Part shown: positions 35,151-44,992 of the stretch, piece by piece
Layout of the letters: each line of letters begins with the position of its first letter
Position numbering within the stretch: position 1 is the stretch's first letter
NCBI GenBank assembly: GCA_012744475.1
Contig: JAAYBV010000018.1
Span: 1 to 64,000, forward strand
Direction of reading: 5' to 3'
DNA from: Phycisphaerae bacterium
GTDB lineage: Bacteria; Planctomycetota; Phycisphaerae; Sedimentisphaerales; Anaerobacaceae
Length of the DNA: 64,000 nucleotides
Position numbers and translations under genes: made by a program
The notes under the pieces: generated by a model
Told to the model about the DNA's origin: nothing
Databases searched by the model: none
What the model saw: only the letters and a program-made list of their open reading frames with translations

Positions 35151-35616
35151 CATTCCGAGAGTGGGTCTGTAAGCCGAGTTCTGTACCCGCCGCGAGGGCG
35201 GGTGGCGATCATTTATCTGGACCGGCCGTTGCCGACCGGCTCTCCCGCCGAAACGGGACGCGACCTACCCGCCGGCCGAACGACCCGAAGGCCATTCACA
35301 CCCGGGCCAGGTGCGACCGAAGTCGACCGGCTGCTTGGTCTTGCAGGCGGTGGGGTTTACCCTGCCGACGACGTCGCCGCCGTCGCGGTGCGCTCTTACC
35401 GCACCTTTTCACCTTTGCCTGTGCCCCGAAGGGCCATCGGCCGTGTGTTTTCTGTGGCACTTTCCCTGGGGTCGCCCCCGGTGGCCGTTAGCCACCACCG
35501 TGCCCTGGGTCTCCCAAACGCGAGATCTCGCGTTTGGGGTCCCCTTCCTGCTCGGACTTTCCTCCCTGCCTCGCACGAAGCGATGCAGAGCGACCGCCCG
35601 ACCCACTCTCGGAATG
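35151..35616 (-). ncRNA. rnpB: RNase P RNA, bacterial A type
   Basis: On the minus strand the 466-base RNA has the conserved parts in the right order: GAGGAAAGTCCGAGC near the 5' end, CACAGAAAACA, GGTAAGAGCGCACCG, GGGTAAACCCCACC, AGATAAATGATCGCC and ACAGAACTCGGCTTA near the 3' end. The ends pair perfectly over 16 bases (CATTCCGAGAGTGGGT with ACCCACTCTCGGAATG), forming P1. It is the ribozyme that matures tRNA 5' ends. The ORF-like frames across it are not genes. Confidence 0.97.
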
Positions 35617-35710
35617 AACCAGTTCCGAATTGACAATTGACTGTTGATTATCTGGCCCAAGGCCAACTCGCATTGTACCACTATGACGAAGTCTTTTCCA
35701 GTGGCGCTTC

Positions 35711-35771
35711 GCAGTGGCGTCGTAAGACGCTACTGCCCGCGAATAACATGCCGTCACGGGCACACGGCAAA
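35711..35771 (+). repeat. Two-hairpin dispersed element, diverged copy
   Basis: GCAGTGGCGTC-GTAA-GACGCTACTGC (35711-35736) is an 11-bp stem with a GTAA loop, followed by TGCC-GTCACG-GGCA and CACACGGCAAAC. Compared with 22580-22636 the inner stem has compensatory changes while the GTAA loop is kept. It fills part of the 295-base gap before the glycosyltransferase, in which I see no gene. Confidence 0.55.
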
Positions 35772-35911
35772 CGGACCGTCCCTATCGGCCTTGACGGAAC
35801 AGGGGGCAGGTCTCTACACTACGCCCGCGCACGTTGGCACGATTTCTATCGCCGCCACATTGCTTCATCGCCCGAAGGAGAAGATCGAGGCAACAATCGG
35901 CGTCGCACGTT

Positions 35912-36655
35912 ATGACAAAACTGTTCCAACACCTGATCCTGACGCGTTTCAACGTCGACCTGTACGGCTCGAAGACGAAGGCGCGCCTCGAACCCAATGC
36001 CTGGATGGAGCACCGTCTGCGTCTGTTCGAGGCGTTCACGCTGCCGTCGATCGCCGCACAGAGCTGCCAGGATTTCGCCTGGCGGATCATGATGGACTCG
36101 CGGACGCCGGATGCGCACGTTCAGACGATGGAGCGCCTCTGCCGGACGAACATGAAGCTCATCTTCCCTGTGCGCGGCGCCAATGCATGGCTGAGCGGTG
36201 TGGAGCCGGGGGCCTACGATCTGCTGACGACCCGCATCGACAACGACGACGCCTTTCACCGCGATGCCGTAGCCGCCTTGCACGAGACCTACCGTCAGAA
36301 CCGCAAGAAGCTCGCCCGTCCCTGGGTCATGGTGTTTCCCTTCGGCATGATCTTCGACCTGGGCGCGCGCCGGGGATGGCTCATGGAGTACTGGTACAAC
36401 AATTGCCCCACGCTGGTGGAGGATGGACAGGCCCCGCAAACGATCTGGCAGTGGCGGCACAATCAGATCCCGGCCGACGTGCCCAGGTGCCCCATCAAGG
36501 ACATCCCCTACTGGCTCCAGGTCATTCACGAGCAGAACCTGCGTAACGCGATCGAGAGCCCCAACGCGCTTCGGAAGATACACAAAGAGGTCCCCATGCA
36601 GCCGAAACACCTGGCGCCGTTCGGAGTGGACCCCGAGCGTCTGCCGGCCGCATAG
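35912..36655 (+). CDS. Glycosyltransferase-like protein (putative rhamnosyltransferase, PF11316 type)
   Basis: A 247-residue soluble protein of the GT-A fold. The start region FQHLILTRFNVDLYG, the RLRLFEAFTLPSIAAQSCQDFAWRIMMD core and the metal-binding TTRIDNDDAFHRDAV (DND/DD) are typical of bacterial proteins annotated as putative rhamnosyl transferases. It probably transfers a sugar in surface-glycan synthesis. The start at 35912 has a poor ribosome site. It converges on nadB with a 14-base gap. Confidence 0.75.
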   Translation: MTKLFQHLILTRFNVDLYGSKTKARLEPNAWMEHRLRLFEAFTLPSIAAQSCQDFAWRIMMDSRTPDAHVQTMERLCRTNMKLIFPVRGANAWLSGVEPGAYDLLTTRIDNDDAFHRDAVAALHETYRQNRKKLARPWVMVFPFGMIFDLGARRGWLMEYWYNNCPTLVEDGQAPQTIWQWRHNQIPADVPRCPIKDIPYWLQVIHEQNLRNAIESPNALRKIHKEVPMQPKHLAPFGVDPERLPAA

Positions 36656-36669
36656 TGGTTGCGAGGGAC

Positions 36670-38328
36670 TCAGTTGGCCTTGACGATCTCGATGTGCTTG
36701 CGGAAATGCGCATCATCCGTCTTGGGATGGTCCGTCCGGTAGTGGACGCCGCGGCTCTCCTTCCGCAGCTCGGCGGCGTGGGTGACCAGCAGCGAGGTGG
36801 TCAGCAGGTTCTGGCATTCCCAGCCTTCGGGCGAGTCGAAGATCTTGTCCATCACGTAGCGATGCCAGAAGCGGATGATCTCCTGCGCCTCGGCCAGCGG
36901 CTGGGCGGTCCGCGTGATGCCCACGTTGCGCCACATCAGGGCGCGCAGGCTGTTGCGCACGTCGGCGGCGTCGAGCTGGCTGCGGTCGGAGTGCGGAATC
37001 TGGTACTTGATGAGCGGGTGCTTCAGGCCGGCGACGTCGGCCGGGGCCTTCTGCCCCACCTGCCGGCCGGCGATGGTCCCGAAGACCAGCCCTTCCAGCA
37101 GCGAATTGCTGCCCAGCCGGTTGGCGCCGTGCAGCCCGGTCGAGGCGACCTCCCCGCAGGCGTAGAGATTCTCGATGCTCGTCCGTGCGCTCACATCGGT
37201 CAGAACGCCGCCGACCATGTAGTGCGCGCTGGGCCGCACCGGGATCAGGTCGTGACTGACGTCGATGTCGAAGCTCTCGCACAGGTCGCTGATCATCGGG
37301 AACCGCTTGGCAAAATACTCCTTGTTCAGGTGCCGCACGTCGAGGAACACGTGCGTCGATTCGGTCTTGCGCATCTGGTCCAGTATCGCGCGGCTCACCA
37401 CGTCGCGCGGCGCCAGCTCGCCCGCCGGGTCGTATTCGGTCATGAAGCGATGCCCGTTCACGTCCAGCAGGTACGCGCCCTCCCCGCGCAGGGTCTCGGT
37501 GATCAGCGCGCGCGACGCGCCTGCGATGTACAGCGTCGTCGGGTGAAACTGCACGAACTCCATGTCCCGCAGCACGGCCCCGGCCCGGTAGGCCATCGCG
37601 ACGCCGTCGGTGGTCGCTCCCGGCGGATTCGTCGTTTCGCGATACAACTGCCCGCCGCCGCCGCTGGCGAGGATCGTGTTGGCCGCCCAGAGAATCTGCA
37701 AGCCGCGTGGCGGATCGTATCCGATGATGCCCACGCAGCGATGGTCCTCATCCGTCAGCAGGTCGATGGTGTAGAAGTTCTCGATGACCTTGATGTTCGG
37801 CGTGGTCCGCACCTTGTCGATCAGCGCCTCGGCAATGGCCCGTCCCGTCTCGTCGCCGTGCGCGTGCAGGATCCGCGCGCGGGAGTGGCCGCCCTCCAGC
37901 GTGATGTCGATCTGGCCGTCGACCAGGTCGAACGCGGTGCCCCACTGCTGCAGTTGGCGGACCAGTTCGGGGCCCTGCTCGACCACAAGCCTGACGATCT
38001 GCTCGTCGCAGATGCCGCCTCCGGTCTTGAACGTGTCCGCGATGTGCGCTTCGAAGGTGTCATCCTCGCCGAGCACCGAGGCGATGCCGCCCTGGGCCTT
38101 CCACGTGTTGCTGTCCTCGAGAGTGCCCTTGCAGACCACCATGACGTTGCGATGGTCGGCGGCCTCGATCGCGGCCCGCAGGCCCGCCAGACCCGCCCCC
38201 ACGATCACACAGTCGGTGAAAAGCTGATTGGTCGAGATCGAGTCCACGTCGACGAGATACCGCCTGGGCTCGCCGAAACGGACCCGTTCGGCCTCGGTCG
38301 TGCCCTTGCTCTTGCTGCATTGCTTCAT
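36670..38328 (-). CDS. nadB: L-aspartate oxidase (quinolinate synthase B)
   Basis: A 552-residue flavoprotein of the succinate dehydrogenase/fumarate reductase family. It has CVIVGAGLAGLRAAIEAA (FAD), SNTWKAQGGIASVLGEDD, VQFHPTTLYIAG, RFMTEYDPAGELAPRDVVSRAI, HYMVGGVLTDVSARTSIENLYACGEVASTGLHGANRLGSNSLLE, here broken into its usual blocks, and a C-terminal helical domain. It oxidises aspartate to iminoaspartate, the first step of NAD synthesis. No nadA or nadC is in the window. GGAAGG lies ten bases before the ATG, and a candidate promoter lies at 38407-38434. Confidence 0.95.
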   Translation of the reverse strand: MKQCSKSKGTTEAERVRFGEPRRYLVDVDSISTNQLFTDCVIVGAGLAGLRAAIEAADHRNVMVVCKGTLEDSNTWKAQGGIASVLGEDDTFEAHIADTFKTGGGICDEQIVRLVVEQGPELVRQLQQWGTAFDLVDGQIDITLEGGHSRARILHAHGDETGRAIAEALIDKVRTTPNIKVIENFYTIDLLTDEDHRCVGIIGYDPPRGLQILWAANTILASGGGGQLYRETTNPPGATTDGVAMAYRAGAVLRDMEFVQFHPTTLYIAGASRALITETLRGEGAYLLDVNGHRFMTEYDPAGELAPRDVVSRAILDQMRKTESTHVFLDVRHLNKEYFAKRFPMISDLCESFDIDVSHDLIPVRPSAHYMVGGVLTDVSARTSIENLYACGEVASTGLHGANRLGSNSLLEGLVFGTIAGRQVGQKAPADVAGLKHPLIKYQIPHSDRSQLDAADVRNSLRALMWRNVGITRTAQPLAEAQEIIRFWHRYVMDKIFDSPEGWECQNLLTTSLLVTHAAELRKESRGVHYRTDHPKTDDAHFRKHIEIVKAN

Positions 38329-38406
38329 AATCCCATGGCCTTCCAGAATCAGCCGCTCCAACGAGAAGCTGCGATAAACAAACACCTTCACAGGTAAAGG
38401 TCGGCC

Positions 38407-38434
38407 ATCATACCGAAAAACCACCATCCCGCAA
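38407..38434 (-). promoter_or_regulatory. Candidate sigma70 promoter for nadB
   Basis: On the minus strand TTGCGG (38434-38429) and TATGAT (38412-38407) are 16 bases apart, about 80 bases before the nadB start. Confidence 0.45.
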
Positions 38435-38486
38435 GCCCGCAAGAAGACGGAACCATAGCGCCCGCATCTGTCCTCTCGATCTGCCA

Positions 38487-38522
38487 ATGGGTCTTGTGGA
38501 TCCCATAGGTCCTGCGGGACGG
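38487..38522. repeat. Degenerate 9-base tandem repeat
   Basis: Four consecutive 9-mers, CAATGGGTC, TTGTGGATC, CCATAGGTC and CTGCGGGAC, share a GGNTC/GGGAC core. They lie between nadB and the lipoprotein gene, upstream of nadB. Confidence 0.4.
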
Positions 38523-38553
38523 GTAGAGCTTCTCGCTCGACGCCGCACGGCGC

Positions 38554-39192
38554 CTATTGCGGGAGGCGCTCCAGGATGATCCCGTCGGCGAAGACGCGGT
38601 CGTCGCCGGCATAATGCGAGACGAACGCCTGCAAGTCCTTCGTCGAGGCCGTCAAGATCGGCTGGTCGTCGACCGATTCGTAGGCGATCGGGCTCGGTTT
38701 CGATTCGAGCAGACCGTTGATCTTGTCGTCGTTGGTCAGCCACATCGACATGCGATTGCCGCTGAGGTCCACCTTGACGAAGGTGTGGGCCCGCACGAAA
38801 AGGAAGGCATTGTAGAACAGCTCCGCCTTTTCGGGATCGCCCTGTCCCGAGGGCAGCACATCGGGAAAGATGTCCAGGAACACGTTGCTATCGAGCTTCA
38901 CCAGACATGCAAAGAACGACCCCTTGCGCCCTTCCGGATCGGTCAGGCCCAGGTGGTAGACCTTGTCGGCGCTGTCTTTGAGCGCGTCGGGCAGCGTGTC
39001 GGCGTCGCCCTGTCCGAGACGCGTGAACACCCAGGCGCTGCTGGTGTCACTGGGGTTTTCCACCCACGTGCCGAGCAGATGTTCGTCGAAGAACAGGGTG
39101 TCTTTCGTGAACAGCGGTTGCAGCGAAATCACCGGGACGCAGCCGCCGACGAGGATCGCCAGACCGAGATACAGGGCCTTGTTCGCTTTCAT
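38554..39192 (-). CDS. Putative lipoprotein of unknown function
   Basis: A 212-residue protein with a lipoprotein signal (ALYLGLAILVGGC, lipid cysteine after GG). The mature part includes LLGTWVENPSDTSSAWVFTRLG and then a beta-rich region, resembling small lipocalin-like outer-membrane lipoproteins, but I cannot name a family. AGGAGG precedes the ATG. A candidate -10 (TATGAT) lies in the gap upstream, so it is probably transcribed alone. Confidence 0.75.
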   Translation of the reverse strand: MKANKALYLGLAILVGGCVPVISLQPLFTKDTLFFDEHLLGTWVENPSDTSSAWVFTRLGQGDADTLPDALKDSADKVYHLGLTDPEGRKGSFFACLVKLDSNVFLDIFPDVLPSGQGDPEKAELFYNAFLFVRAHTFVKVDLSGNRMSMWLTNDDKINGLLESKPSPIAYESVDDQPILTASTKDLQAFVSHYAGDDRVFADGIILERLPQ

Positions 39193-39305
39193 GTCATACC
39201 TCCTGAATTCGCGTTGGTGCGGTCAATTGCCATACGCAATCCCCATCATACCATCAGCCGGGCGGGATAGGAAGCAGCTTGCGGCGGCGGGGCAAAACCG
39301 CTACA

Positions 39306-39334
39306 GTGCACGACCCACACAGGTGGAGTATAAT
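39306..39334 (+). promoter_or_regulatory. Candidate promoter for the TauE-like exporter gene
   Basis: A perfect TATAAT at 39329-39334 lies 24 bases before the ATG, with GTGCAC at the -35 position 17 bases upstream. The leader would be very short. Confidence 0.5.
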
Positions 39335-39357
39335 GACCGCTTATGCAGGAATAAGTA

Positions 39358-40098
39358 ATGCCCGAATTGGAACCCATCGCATGGTTCGTGGTCACACTCT
39401 CGGCCCTCATCGTCGGCATCTCCAAGACCGGAATACCGGGTGTGGGCATCCTGCCGACGATCCTGATGGCGCTGGTGCTGCCCGCCCAGAAATCGGTGGG
39501 CCTGCTGCTGGGCATCCTCATCCTCGGCGACGTCTTCGCGGCCGTCTATCACCGGCGCAACGCGGAGTGGTCCCACATGATCCGCCTGCTGCCTGCGGCG
39601 TTTGCCGGCATCGTCGCGGGATTCTTCGCGCTGAGGGTCATCAACGACCGGCAGCTCAAGCCGATCATCGGCGTGATCGTGCTCGTCATGCTGGCCCTGA
39701 ACTACTGGCGGACCCGAAACCAGAACGAAGAACTCCACATTCCCACGCAGTGGTGGTTTGCCGCCGCCCTGGGCTTCGTCGCCGGCCTGACCAGTATGAT
39801 GGCCAACGCCGCCGGACCGATCATGGTGATCTACCTCTTGGCTATGAAGCTGCCCAAGGTCGCCTTCGTCGGCACCAGCGCGTGGTTCTTCTTCGTCGTC
39901 AACTGGCTCAAGGTCCCGTTCAGCATGAACCTCGACATCATGACCCGCGAATCGCTCACACTCGACCTGATGATGCTGCCGGTCATCGCCCTTGGCGCTG
40001 TGCTCGGCATCTTCCTGCTGCGGCGCATCCCGCAGAAGGCGTTCAATGCTGTCATGCAGATCCTGGCGGCGGCCGCCGCGATCAAACTGCTGTTCTGA
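39358..40098 (+). CDS. TauE/SafE-family membrane exporter
   Basis: A 246-residue polytopic membrane protein with the family repeats: WFVVTLSALIVGISKTGIPGVGILPTIL near the N-terminus and FVAGLTSMMANAAGPIMVIYLLAMKLPK in the second half, each with the conserved Gly-Lys/Asn-Ala-Gly-Pro features. Family members export sulfite, sulfoacetate or related organosulfur anions. The substrate here is unknown. It is followed by pcm after 55 bases. Confidence 0.9.
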   Translation: MPELEPIAWFVVTLSALIVGISKTGIPGVGILPTILMALVLPAQKSVGLLLGILILGDVFAAVYHRRNAEWSHMIRLLPAAFAGIVAGFFALRVINDRQLKPIIGVIVLVMLALNYWRTRNQNEELHIPTQWWFAAALGFVAGLTSMMANAAGPIMVIYLLAMKLPKVAFVGTSAWFFFVVNWLKVPFSMNLDIMTRESLTLDLMMLPVIALGAVLGIFLLRRIPQKAFNAVMQILAAAAAIKLLF

Positions 40099-40153
40099 AA
40101 CCAACGTAACAACCGTGGGGTGGAAAGGGCGCACGAAGGCCACAGCGAATCGC

Positions 40154-40816
40154 ATGGACAGACAACGCGAACAGGACATGCTCGACCAGGCCAGGCAGCG
40201 GATGCTCCGGAACGATCTACAGGGCCGGGACATCACCGACCCGGACGTTCTGCGAGTCATGATGGAGGTCCCGCGCGAGGCGTTCGTCCCAGACGGCTAC
40301 CATTCGCAGGCCTATGTGGACGGCCCCCTGCCGATCGGATCGGGCCAGACGATCTCGCAGCCTTACATCGTGGCGCTAATGACGCAACTGCTGCGGCTGG
40401 ATCGCGACTGCGCGGTGCTCGAAATCGGCACGGGCAGCGGTTACCAGACCGCGATTCTGGCCCGCCTGGCGGGCAAGGTCTACACCATCGAGAAGTTCGA
40501 AGAGCTGTCGTCCGGCGCCCGGCAGGTGCTGGAGAGACTAGGCATCGGCAACGTGGAGTTCCGCGTCGGGGACGGCAGCGCCGGCTGGCCCGAGCCACGC
40601 CGCTTCGATCGCATCCTTTTGACCGCGGCGGCGCCCGACTGGCCGGCGCCCCTGCTGGCGCAGCTCGTCGAAGGCGGCGTGATCGTCGCGCCGGTCGGCT
40701 GCGGCTCGACCCAGGCGCTGGTCGCCGCCGAGAAAGTTCACGGCAAGCTGATCGAGCGGCACGTCTGCGGCTGCCGCTTCGTCCGGCTCATCGGCGAACA
40801 CGGTTTTAGCCAGTGA
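40154..40816 (+). CDS. pcm: Protein-L-isoaspartate O-methyltransferase
   Basis: The 220-residue enzyme has the PCMT N-terminal part ([42 protein letters not shown]), shown here as the family's usual block, and the SAM-binding motif [20 protein letters not shown], then VYTIEK and GDGSAGWPE. It methylates L-isoaspartyl residues in damaged proteins as the first repair step. Length is normal. The ribosome site is weak. It is followed by recG after 38 bases. Confidence 0.94.
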   Translation: MDRQREQDMLDQARQRMLRNDLQGRDITDPDVLRVMMEVPREAFVPDGYHSQAYVDGPLPIGSGQTISQPYIVALMTQLLRLDRDCAVLEIGTGSGYQTAILARLAGKVYTIEKFEELSSGARQVLERLGIGNVEFRVGDGSAGWPEPRRFDRILLTAAAPDWPAPLLAQLVEGGVIVAPVGCGSTQALVAAEKVHGKLIERHVCGCRFVRLIGEHGFSQ

Positions 40817-40854
40817 GCAGGTCCTGCTGGCCGACCGGCCCAAAAGCGGATAAG

Positions 40855-43047
40855 ATGACCACCGCAATGAACGCAGGAGAACACCCACACACGGAATCGG
40901 CACCGGTCCCGGCGCATGGCGCCCCGGATTTCGAACCCTTGCGGGCCGATGCGCATGACGACAGTCACGACCGAGGTCCACTCACTCCCTCGACGCCCGT
41001 TCAGTACGTCAAAGGGGTCGGCCCCGCCCGCGCCAAGACCTTCGCCCAGCTCGGCGTGAACACGGTCGGCGATCTGCTGGAGTACTATCCGCGCGACTGG
41101 GTCTTCGCGCCGAGCCCGGTGAAGATCGCCCGGCTACAGCCCAACGAGACCGCCAGCGTGATCGCCCTGGTCGAGTCCACCGATTACCAGAACTATCGTC
41201 GTCCGCCGATCTTCGAGGCGATGGTCAGCGACGACACGAGCACCTGCCGCGTGGTCTGGTTTCATGGCGGCTACCTGCGCAACCAGCTCCAGCCGGGCCA
41301 GGTCGTCATGCTCTCGGGCAAGGTCACGCTCTTCAAGCACCAGCTTCAGATGACCAACCCGAAGTTCATGGTGCTCGACGAGGCCCACACGCAGCCCGAT
41401 CTGTATTTCAACGGCGGCGTCTATCCCGCTTCCGCCAATCTGTCCAGCGCCCAGATCAAGCGCATCATCGTCCCGCTGCTCGAACGGCTCGACGATCTGG
41501 TCTGCGAGTTCTACGAGGACGACTTCCGCAAGCGAAACCGCCTGATCGGGCGCCGGGAGGCGTTCGCGTGGATCCACATGCCGCCCGATGAGGAGAACCT
41601 CGCCCAGGCTCAGCGTCGTCTCAAGTACGACGAGCTGTTCCTGATGCAGCTCGGGTTGGCGTTGCGGCGGTACCGGATCCAGCACTTCTCCTCGGCCGTC
41701 GCCTGCGCCTGCTCGGACGAAGTGGACAGCCGGATTCGCAAACGGTTCCCGTTCCTGTTGACCGAGGACCAGAACGAGTGCATCGCCGAGATCGTCGCGG
41801 ACATGGGCCGGACCGAGCCGATGAACCGCCTGCTCCAGGGCGACGTCGGTTCGGGCAAGACCGTCGTGGCGCTCTACGCCGCTCTGCTGGCGGTCGCCAA
41901 CAGGACACAGGTTGCCATCATGGCGCCGACCGAGATCCTCGCCTCGCAGCATTTCATCAGCATGGAGCGATACCTCAAGAACAGCCACGTCAGGCGCATC
42001 CTCATCACCGGAGGCCTGACGGGCAGGAAACGCGCTGAGCTTCTCGAACAGATCCAACGCGGTGACATCGACATCGTCGTGGGCACCGTCGCCCTGCTCC
42101 AGAAAGACATCGAGTTCCGCAGGCTCGGGCTGGTGGTCATCGACGAGCAGCACAAATTCGGCGTGCACCAGCGGGCCCAGCTTCGCAAGGACGGCACGCC
42201 GCACTGTCTGGTGATGACCGCCACGCCGATCCCGCGCACGCTGGCGATGACCGCCTTCGGCGACCTCGACGTCTCGATCATCCGGCACGTCCCGCCCGGC
42301 CGAGGCGCCGTCATCACACGCTGGGTGGGCCGTCGTCACCAGAAGGACGCCTACGACTTCATTCGCGAGCGCCTCAAGGTCAAGAAGCAGGCGTATTTCG
42401 TCTATCCGCGCATCGCCGCCGTCGAAGAGACGGGCAAGGACATCGAAGCCGCCACCGACGCATGGAAGAAACTGGCGGAGAAGGTCTTTCCCGAGTTCAA
42501 CGTGGCGCTGTTGCACGGGCAGATGCCGTCCGCGGAGAAGCAACGCATCATGACCGAGTTCCGCAAGGGCCGGATCGACGCTCTGGTCTCCACCGTGGTG
42601 ATCGAAGTCGGCGTCGATGTCCCCAACGCCACGATCATGGTGATCGAGGCGGCCGACCGGTTCGGCCTGGCCCAGCTTCATCAGCTTCGAGGACGGATCG
42701 GACGAGGCGAATCCAAGTCCTATTGCCTGCTGTTCGCCGAAACCGAGAACGAAGTCGCGCGCAGCCGGCTCGACGTGATGACGCGTACCCACGACGGCTT
42801 CGAGATCGCCGAGCAGGACCTGCGCCTGCGCGGGCCCGGCGAGCTGTTCAGCGCCCGCCAGCACGGATTGCCCGACCTGAAGATCGCCAATATCATCGAC
42901 GACTCGGAACTGCTGGTCATGGCGCGCAAACACGCCTTCGAGCTGGCGGCCCGCGATCCGATGCTCGCACAGATTCAGAATCGCAGCATCCGTCGGACTC
43001 TGCTGGCGAAATTCGGCGATTCCATCGGACTGGCGGATATTGCCTGA
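40855..43047 (+). CDS. recG: ATP-dependent DNA helicase RecG
   Basis: A 730-residue superfamily 2 helicase. After about 35 disordered residues it has the RecG wedge/OB region ([30 protein letters not shown]), Walker A GDVGSGKT at about residues 329-336, motif II DEQH at 430-433 ([14 protein letters not shown]), motif [13 protein letters not shown] and the C-terminal motifs [22 protein letters not shown] and [10 protein letters not shown]. It remodels stalled replication forks and Holliday junctions. The ATG at 40855 is the first plausible start, and an ATG five codons later is possible. Confidence 0.96.
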   Translation: MTTAMNAGEHPHTESAPVPAHGAPDFEPLRADAHDDSHDRGPLTPSTPVQYVKGVGPARAKTFAQLGVNTVGDLLEYYPRDWVFAPSPVKIARLQPNETASVIALVESTDYQNYRRPPIFEAMVSDDTSTCRVVWFHGGYLRNQLQPGQVVMLSGKVTLFKHQLQMTNPKFMVLDEAHTQPDLYFNGGVYPASANLSSAQIKRIIVPLLERLDDLVCEFYEDDFRKRNRLIGRREAFAWIHMPPDEENLAQAQRRLKYDELFLMQLGLALRRYRIQHFSSAVACACSDEVDSRIRKRFPFLLTEDQNECIAEIVADMGRTEPMNRLLQGDVGSGKTVVALYAALLAVANRTQVAIMAPTEILASQHFISMERYLKNSHVRRILITGGLTGRKRAELLEQIQRGDIDIVVGTVALLQKDIEFRRLGLVVIDEQHKFGVHQRAQLRKDGTPHCLVMTATPIPRTLAMTAFGDLDVSIIRHVPPGRGAVITRWVGRRHQKDAYDFIRERLKVKKQAYFVYPRIAAVEETGKDIEAATDAWKKLAEKVFPEFNVALLHGQMPSAEKQRIMTEFRKGRIDALVSTVVIEVGVDVPNATIMVIEAADRFGLAQLHQLRGRIGRGESKSYCLLFAETENEVARSRLDVMTRTHDGFEIAEQDLRLRGPGELFSARQHGLPDLKIANIIDDSELLVMARKHAFELAARDPMLAQIQNRSIRRTLLAKFGDSIGLADIA

Positions 43048-43070
43048 CTGCCGGAGTCCCCGTTGCGGAA

Positions 43071-43090
43071 CTTGTCCCCCAAGGGACAGG
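43071..43090 (+). terminator. Candidate terminator hairpin after recG
   Basis: CTTGTCCC and GGGACAGG form an 8-bp stem (one G-T pair) with the loop CCAA, starting 24 bases after the recG stop. There is no U-run directly after it. Confidence 0.35.
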
Positions 43091-43189
43091 CCCTCGACGG
43101 ACGCAATTTTGCTGGAACTCTGTCGAGAAAAAGTGTAAAAGCCCGCTTGGCTGCAATCGCATACAGAGGTCTGGAACGAAGCGATACCC

Positions 43190-44980
43190 ATGCGCATCGC
43201 ATATAAGAACACTCGAATCGAGAGAACGCTGACGGTCGTCAAAGCGATCGCGTCGGCGGTGGTCGTCGCGTCGTTCGTCACGCTCTTCGGGTTCGATAAG
43301 CCCTTTGTGCCGCTGCCGATCCTGTTCAACATTCAGATCGGCATGTTGTGCATCTTCTTGATCGGCAAGGTCATCCGCCTCTTCAATGCCGTATCGAAGA
43401 AGGAATACGTCGTTGTCAACTGGTTTGAGATTCCCATGCTCATCGCACTGGGGATTGCTGTCCTGGGCTCGGGACGCTGGTTCAGCGAGACCGAGCCCGG
43501 TCAGGTGCGGCACCTGGCCGTCGGCATCTACCTGATCATCGAAGTCACCGTCAAGGTCTGCATCAGCTCGGTGAGCCTGGCGGCCTCGGGCAAGAACCCG
43601 ACCGGCACGCTGATCGCCAGCTTCGTGGTCCTGATCGTCGCGGGCGCCGGACTGCTCATGCTCCCCCGAGCCTCGACCGCCGCACCCCTGGGTTTTGTGG
43701 ACGCCCTGTTCACCGCCACCAGCGCCACCTGCGTGACCGGCCTGGTCGTCAAGGACACCGGCCAGGACTTCACCTTCATGGGCCAGTTGGTCATCCTGAT
43801 CCTGATCCAGCTCGGCGGCCTGGGGATCGTCGTCTTCGGGGCCGTCTTCGCACTGCTGCTGGGCCAGGCCTTCAGCGTTCGCGAATCCGTCGCCATGCAG
43901 GATGTGGTCAGCGCGCAGACACTCAGCCGGATCGGCAACATGATCCTCTTCATCTTCGTCACGACCGTGGTGATCGAAGCGGCCGGAGCCTTCCTGCTCT
44001 ACCCGATGTGGGACAACATCCCCGGCTGGCAGGGCGACGCGCACTTCCGGTGGTTCTGCAGCATCTTCCACTCGATCAGCGCGTTCTGCAACGCCGGTTT
44101 CGGCCTCTTCAGCGACAGCCTCATCCGTTACCATCGCCAGTGGCAGATCTACGCCGTCATCTGTCCGCTGATCGTCCTGGGCGGGCTCGGATTCGGTGTC
44201 CTGTACAACCTGGCCAACATGGCCGGCAATCGCATCCAGCGGTTCTTCCTGAAGCACGTCACCAGGCGACATCAGCTTCAGATGGAAGTCCCCAAACGAA
44301 TGCATCTTCAGACCAAGGTGGTCCTGAGCGTCAGCGCGGCGCTGATCGTTTCCGGCACGCTGACCATCCTGCTCTTTGAACGTTACACCGGCCGCTCGGT
44401 CGCCGGCCGAAGCCCCGATGTGCTGGCGGCGCTGTTCCAGGCGGTGTCGGGGCGGACGGCCGGGTTCAACATTGTGGACATCGCCGCCATGACGCCGTCG
44501 AGCAAGATCATGCTGATACTGCTGATGTTCATCGGCGGCTCGCCCGGCTCCGCCGCCGGCGGGATCAAGACGGTGACGCTGGCCGTGATCGTCATGACGG
44601 TGCTGGCCACCCTGCGCAAGCGCGGGGAAGTCGAGATGTTCCGGCGCAGCGTGCGGCCGGTGGTCGTCGGCCGCGCCATCACCGTCACGATGCTCTTTGC
44701 CGTGGTCCTGTTCGTCGCCATGCTGGCGCTGAGCGTTACGGAGGGGCCTCTCTCCGGGGACTTCACCATGTTGGACCTCATGTTCGAATCGGCCTCGGCG
44801 CTCGGGACCGTGGGGCTCAGTACGGGAGTGACTCCGACTTTGACAACGGCCGGGAAGGCCATTATCATTGTCGTCATGCTGATTGGACGCCTCGGACCGC
44901 TGACGCTGCTGGCGGCGCTGACGTTCAACCTGAAACCGATCCGGTACAACTATCCGGATGAGGCCATCATTGTCGGCTAA
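43190..44980 (+). CDS. TrkH/KtrB-type potassium uptake channel subunit
   Basis: A 596-residue membrane protein. The pore loops contain the selectivity glycines in SATCVTGLVVKDTG, SAFCNAGFGLFSDS, SGRTAGFNIVDIA and SALGTVGLSTGVTP, the four-repeat pattern of Trk/Ktr channels. The sequence is longer than typical KtrB because of an N-terminal extension with two or three extra helices (residues 1-125). It takes up K+ with the TrkA/KtrA-like regulator encoded 12 bases downstream. Confidence 0.93.
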   Translation: MRIAYKNTRIERTLTVVKAIASAVVVASFVTLFGFDKPFVPLPILFNIQIGMLCIFLIGKVIRLFNAVSKKEYVVVNWFEIPMLIALGIAVLGSGRWFSETEPGQVRHLAVGIYLIIEVTVKVCISSVSLAASGKNPTGTLIASFVVLIVAGAGLLMLPRASTAAPLGFVDALFTATSATCVTGLVVKDTGQDFTFMGQLVILILIQLGGLGIVVFGAVFALLLGQAFSVRESVAMQDVVSAQTLSRIGNMILFIFVTTVVIEAAGAFLLYPMWDNIPGWQGDAHFRWFCSIFHSISAFCNAGFGLFSDSLIRYHRQWQIYAVICPLIVLGGLGFGVLYNLANMAGNRIQRFFLKHVTRRHQLQMEVPKRMHLQTKVVLSVSAALIVSGTLTILLFERYTGRSVAGRSPDVLAALFQAVSGRTAGFNIVDIAAMTPSSKIMLILLMFIGGSPGSAAGGIKTVTLAVIVMTVLATLRKRGEVEMFRRSVRPVVVGRAITVTMLFAVVLFVAMLALSVTEGPLSGDFTMLDLMFESASALGTVGLSTGVTPTLTTAGKAIIIVVMLIGRLGPLTLLAALTFNLKPIRYNYPDEAIIVG

Positions 44981-44992
44981 GGAACGGATCGC

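Noticed and set aside
35151-35640. Several protein-like frames across the RNase P RNA
   Set aside because: The region is explained by rnpB with all conserved segments and P1 pairing.
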